Below are positions 53,448 to 64,000 of a DNA stretch of 64,000 nt, one piece after another. Every line of letters starts with the position of its first letter. The stretch's first letter is position 1. This DNA comes from Bedellia somnulentella (lineage: Eukaryota > Arthropoda > Insecta > Lepidoptera > Bedelliidae). The stretch spans positions 3,658,001-3,722,000 of the forward strand of contig OY755184.1 in NCBI GenBank assembly GCA_963576735.1, in the 5' to 3' direction. The notes beneath the pieces are model-generated. The model was given only the letters and a program-made list of their open reading frames with translations. It ran no database searches and was not told the DNA's origin. Both the position numbers and the translations under genes were made by a program.

Positions 53448-54764
53448 CACTAGAGTACACGCGCGGCCTACTATAGTAGACCAGGGTAACTTTTTTTGTA
53501 ATAACTTTTTAACTAAGCGCGCTAGAAACTAGTGATTTTAGGTAGTCCTCGGCTGGTATATTTGTTACAACCTCAGTACCCCGCGCGTCCCCAGCGCGTA
53601 CGCACGCACAAGAAATTTGGCGCCAAAAGCACGGGCCTACCAAAGTAGTCCGCGCGTGTATTGGTGTACCAAATTCAGGTATGTAAAATTTTATTTATTT
53701 TCGACTTATAACGCTGTAACTATCTTTTATTGTTAATAATAATATACTTTTATATATGTACATCGAATCACAATGTATTTATGTATCTAAAATGTTTTTT
53801 TTTATTATTTTAGTTTTTTTTTACAGATTTAGGTCATGGATGATTTACAAGTTGAAAGGTGGCTGCGAGAGCTAGATACTGATGATTAAGAAGTGATTGA
53901 GAGTGAAGATGATGACGTTCAGCCAGAGCCAGACTTGGAGACTCTAGTCCGCGAGTCCGATCTCCGTGAAAATGAAGAGGAAAGCTTGAGCGATTCAGAC
54001 AATACATCAGGTTCAGAAGACGTTCCACTCTCGGAAGTAGCAACCAGAAGGCACGGTGCAGTCTATAAATCGAAGAATGAAACTGTTTGGCACAAAGATG
54101 TTCCACCAGCAACGCGAACTCGACCCCAAAACATTAGGATAAGACCACCAGGCCCAAAAGGAGATGCAGCTAAGAATGCTAAGGACCCTTTGTCCTGTTT
54201 TGAACTATTTTTCACGCAAGACATCTTGGACATCCCCTTCCAACACTTCCCCGGCAACTTAAATTCAGGATAAAAGCACTTTTAGGCAACACAAGTCAAG
54301 AACCCAAACAATCCCAACACGATTTAACTCCAAAGATAGGACGAGTTGGTCGATGTGCACTCTGCTCGAGAGCCCGAAATCGGTCGACAAAAAAGTGGCG
54401 CAAGACTTGCAATAAATGGATTTGTCCCGATCACCAAGCAGTAATGTGTCCTGATTGCTACGAAAACAAAGAAATTAGTAACTAAGTTAAGTTTTTAGTT
54501 AAAAAAAAACATGTTGATCTCAGATGTGCCATTTTTGTTACTTTTTCTTAGATATTAACATAATTGTTAATTATTGAGTATTTTTGAAAATTTTATCTAA
54601 AATTTAAGGTTGTACCATTAAGTAAAATAAATACCTCTTTCAGTCTATTGGTTTTTTTAATCAGATATTTAATAATATACATTATATTGCTGTTTTAAAA
54701 TGGCCTTCTATAGTAGGCCACGCGTGCACTCAAGTAAAAAAAAATAGGCGCGTGTACTGTAGTG
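53448..54764 (+). mobile_element. piggyBac-like derivative (piggyBac-2) inside the satellite
   Basis: 1,317 bp flanked by perfect TTAA duplications (53444-53447 and 54765-54768). Terminal inverted repeats are CACTAGAGTACACGCGC on the left and the inverse of CACTACAGTACACGCGCC on the right. The flanking satellite unit rejoins exactly across the TTAA. It encodes transposase N- and C-terminal parts on the plus strand. Confidence 0.93.
53836..54485 (+). pseudogene. piggyBac-2 transposase ends, core deleted
   Basis: From ATG 53836 the frame reads MDDLQVERWLRELDTDD and then a TAA (53887-53889). It stays open to 54273 through an acidic region, TVWHKDVPPATRTRP and CFELFFTQDIL, a typical piggyBac N-terminal third. 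In a different frame, 54330-54482 encodes GRVGRCALCSRARN, then a C...WICPDH...CPDC zinc pattern and ENKEISN before a stop. The catalytic core is missing. The stop, frame change and deletion make it non-functional. Confidence 0.85.
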
Positions 54765-57700
54765 TTAAAAAAACCGATTAGATATAGACCCAAAGCTTCT
54801 AGCCACTCTGTAAGTGGTGTCAATAGAAGCGCCTCAGTTGGTTCTATGCAAAACATATCAAGTATATTATTATGAAGAGCTTTTAACCCTTCATTCGTAT
54901 GGTACAATCCAGCGGCCGATTGCGCTCATACGAATAGCTAAGATAAATTTGACCAAAAGTTTCTAGCCACCCTGATAGTGGTGTCAGTAGAAGCGTGTGA
55001 ATTTTTCCTTTAAAACCACGACCCAAACATACCATTATGAAGAGCTTTTAACCCTCCTTTGACATGTAGAGTATAAAGTCGAAATGACAAAAAATTTAAA
55101 AAAACCGATCAGATATAGACCCAAAGCTTCTAGCCACTCTGTAAGTGATGTCAGTAGAAGCGCCTTGGTTAGTTCTATGCAAAACATATCAAGTCATATT
55201 ATTATGAAGAGCTTTTAACCCTTCATTCGTATGGTAAAATCCAGCGGCCGATTGCGCTCATACGAATAGCTAAGATAAATTTGACCAAAAGTTTCTAGCC
55301 ACTCTGTAAGTGGTGTCAGTAGAAGCGCTTCAGTTAGTTCTATGCAAAACGTATCAAGTCATATTATTATGAAGAGCTTTTAACCCTTCATTCGTATGGT
55401 ACAATCCAGCGGCCGATTGCGCTCAAACAAATAGCTATGATAACGTCGACCAAAAGCTTCTAGCCACCCTGATAGTGGTGTCAGTAGAAGCGTGTGGATA
55501 TGTCCTTTAAAACCACGACCCAAACATACCATTATGAAGAGCTTTTAACCCTCCTTTGACATGTAGAGTATAAAGTCGAAATGAAAAATATTAAAAAAAC
55601 CGATCAGATATAGACCCAAAGCTTCTAGCCACTCTGTAAGTGGTGTCAGTAGAATCGCTTCGGTTAGTTCTATGCAAAACATATCAAGTCATATTATTAT
55701 GAGGAGCTTTTAACCCTTCATTCGTATGGTACAATCCAGCGGCCGATTGCGCTCATACGAATAGCTAAGATAAATTTGACCAAAAGCTTCTAGCCACATT
55801 GTTAGTGGTGTCAATAGAAGCGCCTTGGTTAGTTCTATGCAAAACATATCAAGTCATATTATTATGAAGAGCTTTTAACCCTCCTTTGATATGTAGAGTA
55901 TAAAGTCGAAATGAAAAATATTAAAAATACCGATTAGATATAGACCCAAAGCTTCAAGCCACTCTGTAAGTGGTGTCAGTAGAAGCGCCTCAGTTGGATC
56001 TATGCAAAACATATCAAATATATTATTATGAAGAGCTTTTAACCCTTCATTCGTATGGTACAATCCAGCGGCCGATTGCGCTCATACGAATAGCTAAGAT
56101 AAATTTGACCAAAAGCTTCTAGCCACACTGTTATTGGTGTCAATAGAAGCGCCTTGGTTAGTTCTATGCAAAACATATCAAGTCATATTATTATGAAGAG
56201 CTTTTAACCCTCCTTTGATATGTAGAGTATAAAGTCGAAATGAAAAATATTAAAAATACCGATTAGATATAGACCCAAAGCTTCAAGCCACTCTGTAAGT
56301 GGTGTCAGTAGAAGCGCCTTGGTTAGTTCTATGCAAACATATCAAGTCATATTATTATGAAGAGCTTTTAACCCTTCATTAGTATGGTACAATCCAGCGG
56401 CCGATTGCGCTCATACGAATAGCTAAGATAAATTTGACCAAAAGCTTCTAGCCACTCTGTAAGTGGTGTCAGTAGAAGCGTCTTGGTTAGTTCTATGCAA
56501 AACATATCAAGTCATATTATTATGAAGAGCTTTTAACCCTTTATTCCTAAGGTATAATCCAGCAGCCGATTGCGCTCATACGAATAGCTAAGATAAATTT
56601 GACCAAAAGCTTCTAGCCACACTGTAAGTGGTGTCAATAGAAGCGCCTTGGTTAGTTCTATGCAAACCATATCAAGTCATATTATTATGAAGAGCTTTTA
56701 ACCCTTCATTCGTATGGTACAATCCAGCGGCCGATTGCGCTCAAACAAATAGCTATGATAACGTCGACCAAAAGCTTCTAGCCACCCTGATAGTGGTGTC
56801 AGTAGAAGCGTGTGAATATGTCCTTTAAAATCACGACCCAAACATACCATTATGAAGAGCTTTTAACCCTCCTTTGACATGTAGAGTATAAAGTCGAAAT
56901 GAAAAATATTAAAAAAACCGATCAGATATAGACCCAAAGCTTCTAGCCACTCTGTAAGTGGTGTCAGTAGAAGCGCTTTGGTTAGTTCTATGTAAACATA
57001 TCAAGTCATATTATTATCAAGAGCTTTTAACCCTTCATTCGTATGGTACAATCCAGCGGCTGATTGCGCTCATACGAATAGCTAAGATAAATTTGACCAA
57101 AAGCTTCTAGCCACTCTGTAAGTGGTGTCAGTAGAAGCGCCTCGGTTAGTTCTATGCTAAACATATCAAGTCATATTATTATGAAGAGCTTTTAACCCTT
57201 CATTCGTATGGTACAATCAAGCGGCCGATTGCGCTCAAACAAATAGCTATGATAACGTCGACCAAAAGCTTCTAGCCACCCTGATAGTGGTGTCAATTGA
57301 AGCGCCTTGGTTAGTTCTATGCAAAACATATCAAGTCATATTATTATGAAGAGCTTTTAACCCTCCTTTGATATGTAGAGTATAAAGTCGAAATGAAAAA
57401 TATTAAAAAAACCGATTAGATATAGACCCAAAGCTTCTAGCCACTCTGTAAGTGGTGTCAGTAGAAGCGCCTTGGTTAGTTCTATGCAAAACATATCAAG
57501 TCATATTATTATGAAGAGCTTTTAACCCTTCATTCGTATGGTACAATCCAGCGGCCGATTGCGCTCATACGAATAGCTAAGATAAATTTGACCAAAAGCT
57601 TCTAGCCACACTGTTAGTGGTGTCAATAGAAGCGCCTTGGTTAGTTCTATGCAAAACAAATCAAGTCATATTATTATGAAGAGCTTTTAACCCTCCTTTG

Positions 57701-58979
57701 ATATGTAGAGTATAAAGTCGAAATGAAAAATATTAAAAAAAACGATTAGATATAGACCCAAAGCTTCTAGCCACTCTGTAAGTGGTGTCAGTAGAAGCGC
57801 CTTGGTTAGTTCTATGCAAAACATATCAAGTTATATTATTTTGAAGAGCTTTTAACCCTTCGATCGTAGCAGTTCTTATAGCTTCTACTGACACCACTAT
57901 CAAGGTGGCTAGAAGCTTTTGGTCGTTGTTATCATAGATATTTGTTTGAGCGCAATCGGCCGCTGGATTGTACCATACGAATGAAGGGTTAAAAGCTCTT
58001 CATAATAATATGACTTGATATGTTTTGCATAGAACTTACCAAGGCGCTTCTATTGATTCCACTTCCTGAGTGGCTAGAAGGTTTTGGTCAAATTGATCAT
58101 AGCTATTTGTATGAGCGCAATCGGCCGCTGGATTGTGCCTTACGAATGAAGGGTTAATAGCTCTTCATAATAATATGACTTGATATGTTTTGCATAGAAC
58201 TAACCGAGGCGCTTCTACTGACACCACTTACAGAGTGGCTAGAAGCTTTTGGTCAAATTTATCTTAGCTATTCGTATGAGCGCAATCGGCCGCTTGATTG
58301 TACCTTACGAATGAAGGGTTAAAAGCTCTTCATAATAATATGACTTGATATGTTTTGCATAGAACTAACCAAGGCGCTTCTATTGACACCACTAACAATG
58401 TGGCTAGAAGCTTTTGGTCAAATTTATCTTAGCTATTCGTATGAGCGCAATCGGCCGCTGGATTGTACCATACGAATGAAGGGTTAAAAGCTCGTCATAA
58501 TAATATGACTTGATATGTTTTGCATAGAACTGACCGAGGCGCTTCTACTGACACCACTTACAGAGTGGCTAGAAGCTTTGGGTCTATATCTAATCGGTTT
58601 TTTAAATATTTTTTATTTCGACTTTATACTCTACATATCAAAGGAGGGTTAAAAGCTCTTCATCATGGTATGTTTGGGTCGTAGTTTTAATGGACATATT
58701 CACACGCTTCTATTGACACCATTTTCAGGGTGGCTAGAAGCTTTGGGTCGATGTCAAATACTTCTTTTTGGATTTTTCTTTTGACCACTTACTCTACATT
58801 AGGTTTAAGGGAGTCTAGGTTTGTCTGTCTTACCTTTAGTAGGAGTCTGAACATAAATCGATGAATAACTTGTTTATTTAGCATGTTTTAGGCAGTATTT
58901 GAATGGTTTTATGTGTTTGAATTGAAGACTGTTTAATTTGGTCGGTTTATAATCGGCCGCTGAAATCGGCCGCTAACTT

Positions 58980-59252
58980 CACACCGGTCCCACGTTTTGC
59001 ATGGACAGTGTACTCACGTGATAGGAAGCAGGCCTATCGCCGTTTTGTACGAATACACTGTCACATGACTAAGTACAACTCAGTCATGTGGGTTTCCTCA
59101 CGATATTTTTCCTCACCGTTAACAACCATGATAAATTAATCACACATATGTCTTTAGAAAAGACAAACAGGTGTAGGCCCGACCCGGGATTTGAACACTA
59201 GTCGCTTGCACGCTAACCGGCGTTCTACCCATTGATCTATCACGTCGTTTAT
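58980..59252 (-). repeat. S1 copy lacking its 3' module
   Basis: Begins inside the body (CCCACGTTTTGCATGGACAG) and continues to the head (CTATCACG). It lies about 180 bp past the satellite end, in the same orientation as the S1 at 52465. Confidence 0.85.
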
Positions 59253-59299
59253 GTTTATATGGTTGATATATCACACCTACACTCATATACATATCAATG

Positions 59300-59511
59300 A
59301 TATACCCAATGTTAATACCGTTTGGATTTGTGATGGTGTGAGTTGATTAATAAAAAGATCTAACTCTCATAGTTGTCTTGAAACATGCAGCTTTCGGAAG
59401 AGAAAAAGACAATCCCATCACGCTTGATTTCGTAAGGGGTAAGCTGTGCTATGGAAACCTTAGATATCTGCAAAATAACACTACCCGCGCGAAGCTGGGG
59501 TGGTCCACTAG
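59300..59511 (+). repeat. Helitron 3' end
   Basis: Ends CGCGCGAAGCTGGGGTGG then TCCACTAG at 59508-59511, before a T. The upstream ~200 bp are diverged from the two long copies. It lies 700 bp beyond the satellite array. Confidence 0.6.
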
Positions 59512-60307
59512 TTTGATATAAATTGGTAACTAACACATTAAGGCTATAATAAAATAGTTTGTTAATGATTTTTCTCCTATACGCTGCTTCATTACATTAG
59601 GTTTGACGTCTCGTAGCGTATAACCAAAGGCAATAAAGAGGCTTCTTACTATGTTGTAAGGATAAAATAGGATTGTAAAGTTACAATTGACTCACAGGCT
59701 GCCAATTGTCTATAGTGGATGTAATAAAAGATGTTATGTTATGTGCAATGATAAGCTACTTCATTTTACTTGTTAAATTACTTTGGTATTGGTAAAGTCA
59801 TAAGCCATCCATACTTCATCAAAATTGTTTAAATATATACATAGAAGTTCTATGCAACCGCATTCTCTGTGAAAATTCATAAAATGTTAGTTCAGGCTAT
59901 TCAGAAAAAAACTGCGACAGAAAAGTTTCGGTTTTCATAAAATCGGCTTATAACTACAACAAAGTTGTAGTAAAATTTAAAAAGTAATCAAAATCAATCA
60001 ATCAAAATTATATTTTTACAAAACAATTGCAGAGGTTATAAAAGCGGATTAGAAATTTGACACGGCATCAATTAATTTGCGTGCTAATGAAATTTTAATT
60101 CAATTTGTTGTCATGAAAGATATTATGATCTGTATGATTTTTTTTCTTGGTTCTTTTAATAACATTTTCTTTTTCCTTCGCATACAGATGAAAATCTTTC
60201 TAAATTGAGTTAAGAATGTTGCTCCAAGTCTTGAAGGGATGTATAAAGTTTGCGCCCGGAGATTATGAACTTTATTTTTTTACATAGACCTTCAATTCTA
60301 GTAGTAT
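59512..60307. other. No gene seen
   Basis: AT-rich unique sequence. Confidence 0.5.
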
Positions 60308-60361
60308 CTATCGGTTTAGAATAGCACTACCCAATTGTTTCCGTGGGTTTTTTGGCGATAC
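60308..60361 (+). repeat. S2 head fragment
   Basis: ATCGGTTTAGAATAGCACTA, CCCAATTGTTTCCGTGGG and TTTTTTGGCGAT. About 50 bp only. Confidence 0.5.
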
Positions 60362-60385
60362 TTTCAATTCTAGGCTCACTTAACA

Positions 60386-60983
60386 ATTGGCCTAGACCTC
60401 GCTTTTATAACATACCCTTTTTATATTATAAATCGATAAAGGACATCAAACTAAACAACTTTGCCCATGGAATGCCTATCTAAAATATTGTAATTTTCAA
60501 AATAAAATAATAATTAAAAATTGTCGTACCTAGTTCAAACTGAGAATGTATAGAATGAGATTCCTTGCTTCAGTGAAAATAAGAAATAAAAAAAAACATT
60601 TGATCTATGCTATGTATTCGCTCTGTAAACAAAACTATTAATTCTTTCGGTATTTTCCAGTTCTATTGATCGTCGTTGAAAAATAATATCATGAAAATAA
60701 ACCGGTAAGCGAGCGATTGAACTGGAAAATACCGAAAAGAGTTATGATTTTGTTTACACCATAGATCAAATGTTTTTTTTTATTTCTTATTTTCACTGAA
60801 GCAAGGAATCTCATTCTATACGTTCTCAGTTTGAACTAGGTACGACAATTTTTAATTATTATTTTATTTTGAAAATTACAATATTTTAGATAGGCATTCC
60901 ATGGGCAAAGTTGTTTATTTTGATGTCCTTTATCGATTTATAATATAAAAAGAGTATGTTATAAAAGCGAGGTCTAGGCCAAT
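60386..60983. mobile_element. Large foldback, arms about 270 bp
   Basis: The arms at 60386-60663 and 60719-60983 are inverse copies with a few indels, running from ATTGGCCTAGACCTCGC to CGGTATTTTCCAGTTC. The spacer is 55 bp. There is no coding frame. Confidence 0.85.
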
Positions 60984-61130
60984 TATGTCTATTCTCGATT
61001 AGCATACTCTAGGCTATTTTATGTGTTCAAGGGGTATAAGATAATGTAAGAAATTGAGGTGCTCAAGTGTCATATGTTCAAGTGTATTGGATAGACAGAT
61101 GCTTAATAACTTCTTTTATACATACATATT

Positions 61131-61366
61131 ACATACATACATACATATTCTCACGCCGTTAGTTCCCATTGGGGTAGGCAGACACTATCGATCGCCACTT
61201 TGTACGATCCTGGCAAACCTCTCTAGCTTCATTCACATCCATCAATCTTTTCATACATGCTCTTTTATTCTTCGTACTTCGGACACCTGCCTTTTTGAGC
61301 ACATTTTCTATTTGATCTAAATGTGTCCTCTGAGGTTTTCCTCTACTAACATTACCTTCCACATTC
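61131..61366 (-). mobile_element. Young 5'-truncated LINE-A 3' end
   Basis: It has a (TATG)n tail at 61131-61147 and then about 215 bp of LINE-A 3' coding region, open from RGKPQRTHLDQI to the natural YPNGN end. It is nearly identical to copies 1 and 2, so it is recent. Confidence 0.85.
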
Positions 61367-62392
61367 TTCTATATATGAAATATTAAATCATATTTTATGA
61401 ACAAACGAATTATATCAAAATCATTTCCTTTCATAAAATTATCTATCATAAGGTTTATTAGAAATCATCAAATTAAAGACTTCAATGAGTTTATATAAAT
61501 TTTAAGGGCTGTATGAAAAAAATATAATATGATCGCTCAAATGAGCGATGGGGTAAAATAGACCAATTTACTGTCTTGGATTTTCAACCCGTTAATGCTT
61601 TCAATTTATTTTAATGTAAATCTGGCTATGTATTAATGACAAAGAACATAAAATAAAGTATTAACACACTATATTGATATATTCTATGCCTCATGGATTC
61701 ACGTAGCCTAGTTTTGACGTCAGATGCAACCATTTTCATTTGTGTAGTCTCAGCTTAAAATATAATTAACTCATTTGACATTAAAGAGAAGTTCTAAGAT
61801 ATCGTATAAATGATTTAGAGTTTTAATTTATTTAAGAGAATGTATGGCGGTGTAGCTTGATTCCCATTTCCTGTATTTTACTATAGTTTTCTCACTCGTT
61901 TTTTCCTCTTAATCTTTGGCAATCTCTTTCATATAACATAGGTAAATTCCATATAATAATGAACACAATATATATCTTACAACTCTACTCACGAACGCTA
62001 GCATATTTCTAATGAATTGTACGTTTGAGACGTTAATTTATGGGACAAGGACATCCCGGAAATAAGACGGGACAGCTGTCTACTGTGATAAATGTTATGG
62101 TTGTATTCAAGATCACATAATATTTCATTTGATGTACTAACAAGACGAGTGATGTCACCTATTATTACTATAGTGGATTATTTTCCTTGAAAGAAAATAT
62201 AAGGGTAAATTTCGGCATCCCAATTTTAGAACTTTTGTGAATTAGTTGGGTTTGAGAGTCATTTGTTAACTTATATATTAAGTGTCTGGGTTTTGAGTGT
62301 GATAATGACCCTTTCATTCCGATACGGTTAAAAGTTTTCTATTGAAGTAAGAGAGAGAAAATAGAATAGAATTTTTTTTTCAAATAAATAAA
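61367..62392. other. No gene seen
   Basis: AT-rich unique sequence. Confidence 0.5.
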
Positions 62393-62757
62393 TAACATAA
62401 CAATACATAAAATTAACATTCACGCCGAATATCCCCGAAGGGGTTGGCATAGGTATATTTCTGAACATCACGTGACTTTGTCACCAGAGTACCCACGTTT
62501 TGAATGGACAGTATACTCACGTGATAGGGGAAGTCCTATCGCCGTGCCGTACGAATACACTGTCACATGACTAAGTACAACTCAGCCATGTGGGTTGCCT
62601 AACGATGTTTTTCCTCACCGTTAACAACCATGATAAATTAACCACACCAATAACATGTCTTCAGAAAAGACAAATTAGTATAGGTCAGACCCGAAATTTG
62701 AACACTTGTCGTTTGCACGATAACCGGTGTTTTATCTATTGAGCTATCACGGTTGAC
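62393..62757 (-). mobile_element. S1 SINE next to the second Helitron
   Basis: Near-complete, with a few small deletions (the GGTGTTC segment is lost). CAAATAA on both sides may be its duplication. It ends 7 bp before the Helitron start. Confidence 0.85.
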
Positions 62758-62763
62758 AAATAA

Positions 62764-63727
62764 TCTATACTTATAATAAATCTGTAGTGAGGTCAATTCT
62801 GTACATGAAATATATTTTCAAAATAACTATCAGGTTGTAATTAGTAATCGATACTGATGCCAAAAATGCAATCAGTAAAATTTTTGTCTGTCTGTCTGTC
62901 TATCTGTCTGTCGGTTTGTATGTTCCTTATGGAAACGAAAACTACTCGACGGATTTTAACGAAACTTGGTACAATTATTCTTCGTACTCCTGGGCAGGTT
63001 TTTGTATACTTTCCAGCAGAGTAGTAAAGGGTAATTTTGGGAAATTTTGGTGAAACGGGAGTAGTTACTCCATTTTTTAAGCTTCCGTCGCGTGTGCAGC
63101 CTTAATTGTTAAACTTACATAGAAATTATGTATGACGGAAATATGCTTCATAAAATTATCTAAAAAAAAATCCTGAACAGTTTATGTCTATCTTTTACGG
63201 TTGACTCACAATAACACGTGTAATTCCTAGCTTAGCAGTTCGGAACATTCTGATTATATTTGTTTACTCTTACGTTTGTAAACCACTCACTCATCCCTAA
63301 TTTAAAAAAGGTAACATTATTACCTATTCAATAAAAGAAGAATCATAGAAATCGGTGGAGAAACACCGAAATTATACATTTAATAAGCCATCGCGCCCGT
63401 GACCAAAACCAAATCTTTACTAATTTACATATAACATACTAGATGGCGCCAGTAGTTGCAGCCTACATCACGTAATGATTTATTTTTTAGATTGTTATAA
63501 ATACTTCATAGCGTTTTATTCCAAAATTTGCTATTAAACGGAAATACTGAACCGTTCATTAAAGCGCATTCAAAATCACAAAACTACACTGTTTAGGGAG
63601 TGCTATAAATTTAATAAATTGAAAACATTGCGCTGAATTTCACAATGCTTGAGCAGTGACTGAAGGAAGAAACCTCAGATATTTAAAAAAACAACGCTAT
63701 CCGTGCGAAGCTGGGACGATTCACTAG
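62764..63727 (+). mobile_element. Non-autonomous Helitron, copy 2
   Basis: 964 bp with the same TCTATACTTATAATAAATCT start and CTAG end (63724-63727) between A and T. It is closely similar to the 1.77-kb copy throughout. The length difference is mostly a shorter (GTCT)n run. Confidence 0.82.
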
Positions 63728-64000
63728 TATTAAATAAATTAAGGAACATATTGTGGAGGAAAAGGGAAGATCTTCCGCCAGGCGATGGTATGCCTGGGGA
63801 CCGCGGTCCAACTGTATTAAGTTGGAACTTGTATATATAGTAAATGTTTTAGAAACTTCGATTGTGCGATGTACGATTTGTATGGCGAGTCTTGATGACG
63901 CGTGTGACGTATATTGCATCGTTACGTGTTGCTGTGGAATGTGATTCTTCTTGCACTGTCAGCGTTTCTATGTAGTGCGCGTCATTGTGTACTGACAGCG
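63728..64000. other. GC-richer end of window, unassigned
   Basis: A short self-inverse GACCGCGGTC sits near 63798. A 63-codon plus frame (63753-63944) has no recognisable motif. It may be the edge of another element. Confidence 0.4.

Larger units (their letters stand above)
52789..58800. repeat. Satellite array, 165-bp monomer, about 28 copies, one orientation switch
   Basis: Units repeat every 165 bp; AAAGCTTCTAGCC occurs at 52811, 52976 and 53141. Each contains AGCTTCTAGCCAC, then TAGTGGTGTCAGTAGAAGC and ATTATGAAGAGCTTTTAACC. The second part of the unit comes in at least three types (with CAGCGGCCGATTGCGC, with GTATAAAGTCGAAATG, and with AACGTCGACC), giving 330-bp dimers in places and irregular order elsewhere. 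It runs forward from 52789 to about 57862, with piggyBac-2 at 53448-54764, then inverted to about 58800. There is no long coding frame. Confidence 0.95.

Noticed and set aside
54695..56063. Two near-identical minus frames beginning MYHTNEGLKALHNN
   Set aside because: Both lie in satellite units and repeat with them. Other units carry stops at the same place.
52789..58800. CRISPR-like array
   Set aside because: Long 165-bp tandem units without short conserved repeats and unique spacers; eukaryotic satellite.

Overview
Animal nuclear DNA, most likely from a moth or butterfly (Lepidoptera). The window is AT-rich and has almost no host coding sequence. It is dominated by repeats of kinds common in Lepidoptera: RTE-like LINEs with (TATG)n tails, tRNA-headed SINEs, Helitrons ending in CTAG, TTAA-flanked piggyBac derivatives, and small elements carrying ACCGACTTC ends. 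No bacterial features (operons, Shine-Dalgarno sites, CRISPR) are present. The species cannot be named from the sequence.

Host gene: three short plus-strand exons (18367-18500, 35295-35430, 44533-44645) have good splice sites and join phase-consistently into one open frame of about 127 residues. The product has a membrane-spanning stretch followed by a helix resembling the start of a NIT-type sensing domain. Most of the window is therefore probably two giant introns (about 16.8 and 9.1 kb) and a third intron or downstream sequence, packed with transposons. The function is an inference.

Names used here: LINE-A is the RTE-like LINE that is full length at 3160-6563. S1 is a tRNA-headed SINE of about 360 bp with a (TTATG)n-like tail. 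S2 is a short element of about 245 bp with a (GTAT)n tail, present in about 27 copies. S3 is a second tRNA-headed SINE. LINE-A, S1 and S2 share a recognisable 3' module just before the tail, and S2 also carries the first ~95 nt of LINE-A. This suggests that LINE-A mobilises both short families.

Layout: 0-3 kb, S1 and Helitron pieces. 3.1-10.3 kb, full-length LINE-A, S2 copies and a 5'-truncated LINE-A, with target-site duplications (TSDs) around both LINE-A copies. 10.5-18.3 kb, a mariner remnant, many S2 copies, nested LINE/SINE insertions and S3/S1. 18.4 kb, exon 1. 19-27 kb, small Helitrons, a decayed RTE carrying a twin-primed LINE-A, a 95-bp-arm foldback and a MITE. 28.5-33.2 kb, a piggyBac derivative interrupted by a recent Ty3/gypsy element with identical LTRs that encodes Gag and integrase but no protease, RT or RNase H. 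35.3 kb, exon 2. 37-44 kb, ACCGACTTC-end elements, a 145-bp minisatellite and palindromes. 44.5 kb, exon 3. 42.4-43.9 and 48.7-50.2 kb, an inverted pair of one composite element. 52.8-58.8 kb, a 165-bp-period satellite array with an internal orientation switch and a 1.3-kb piggyBac insertion. 60.4-61.0 kb, a large foldback. 62.4-63.7 kb, S1 and a second Helitron copy.

All calls come from reading the sequence by eye. No database search was run, and boundaries of decayed repeats are approximate.
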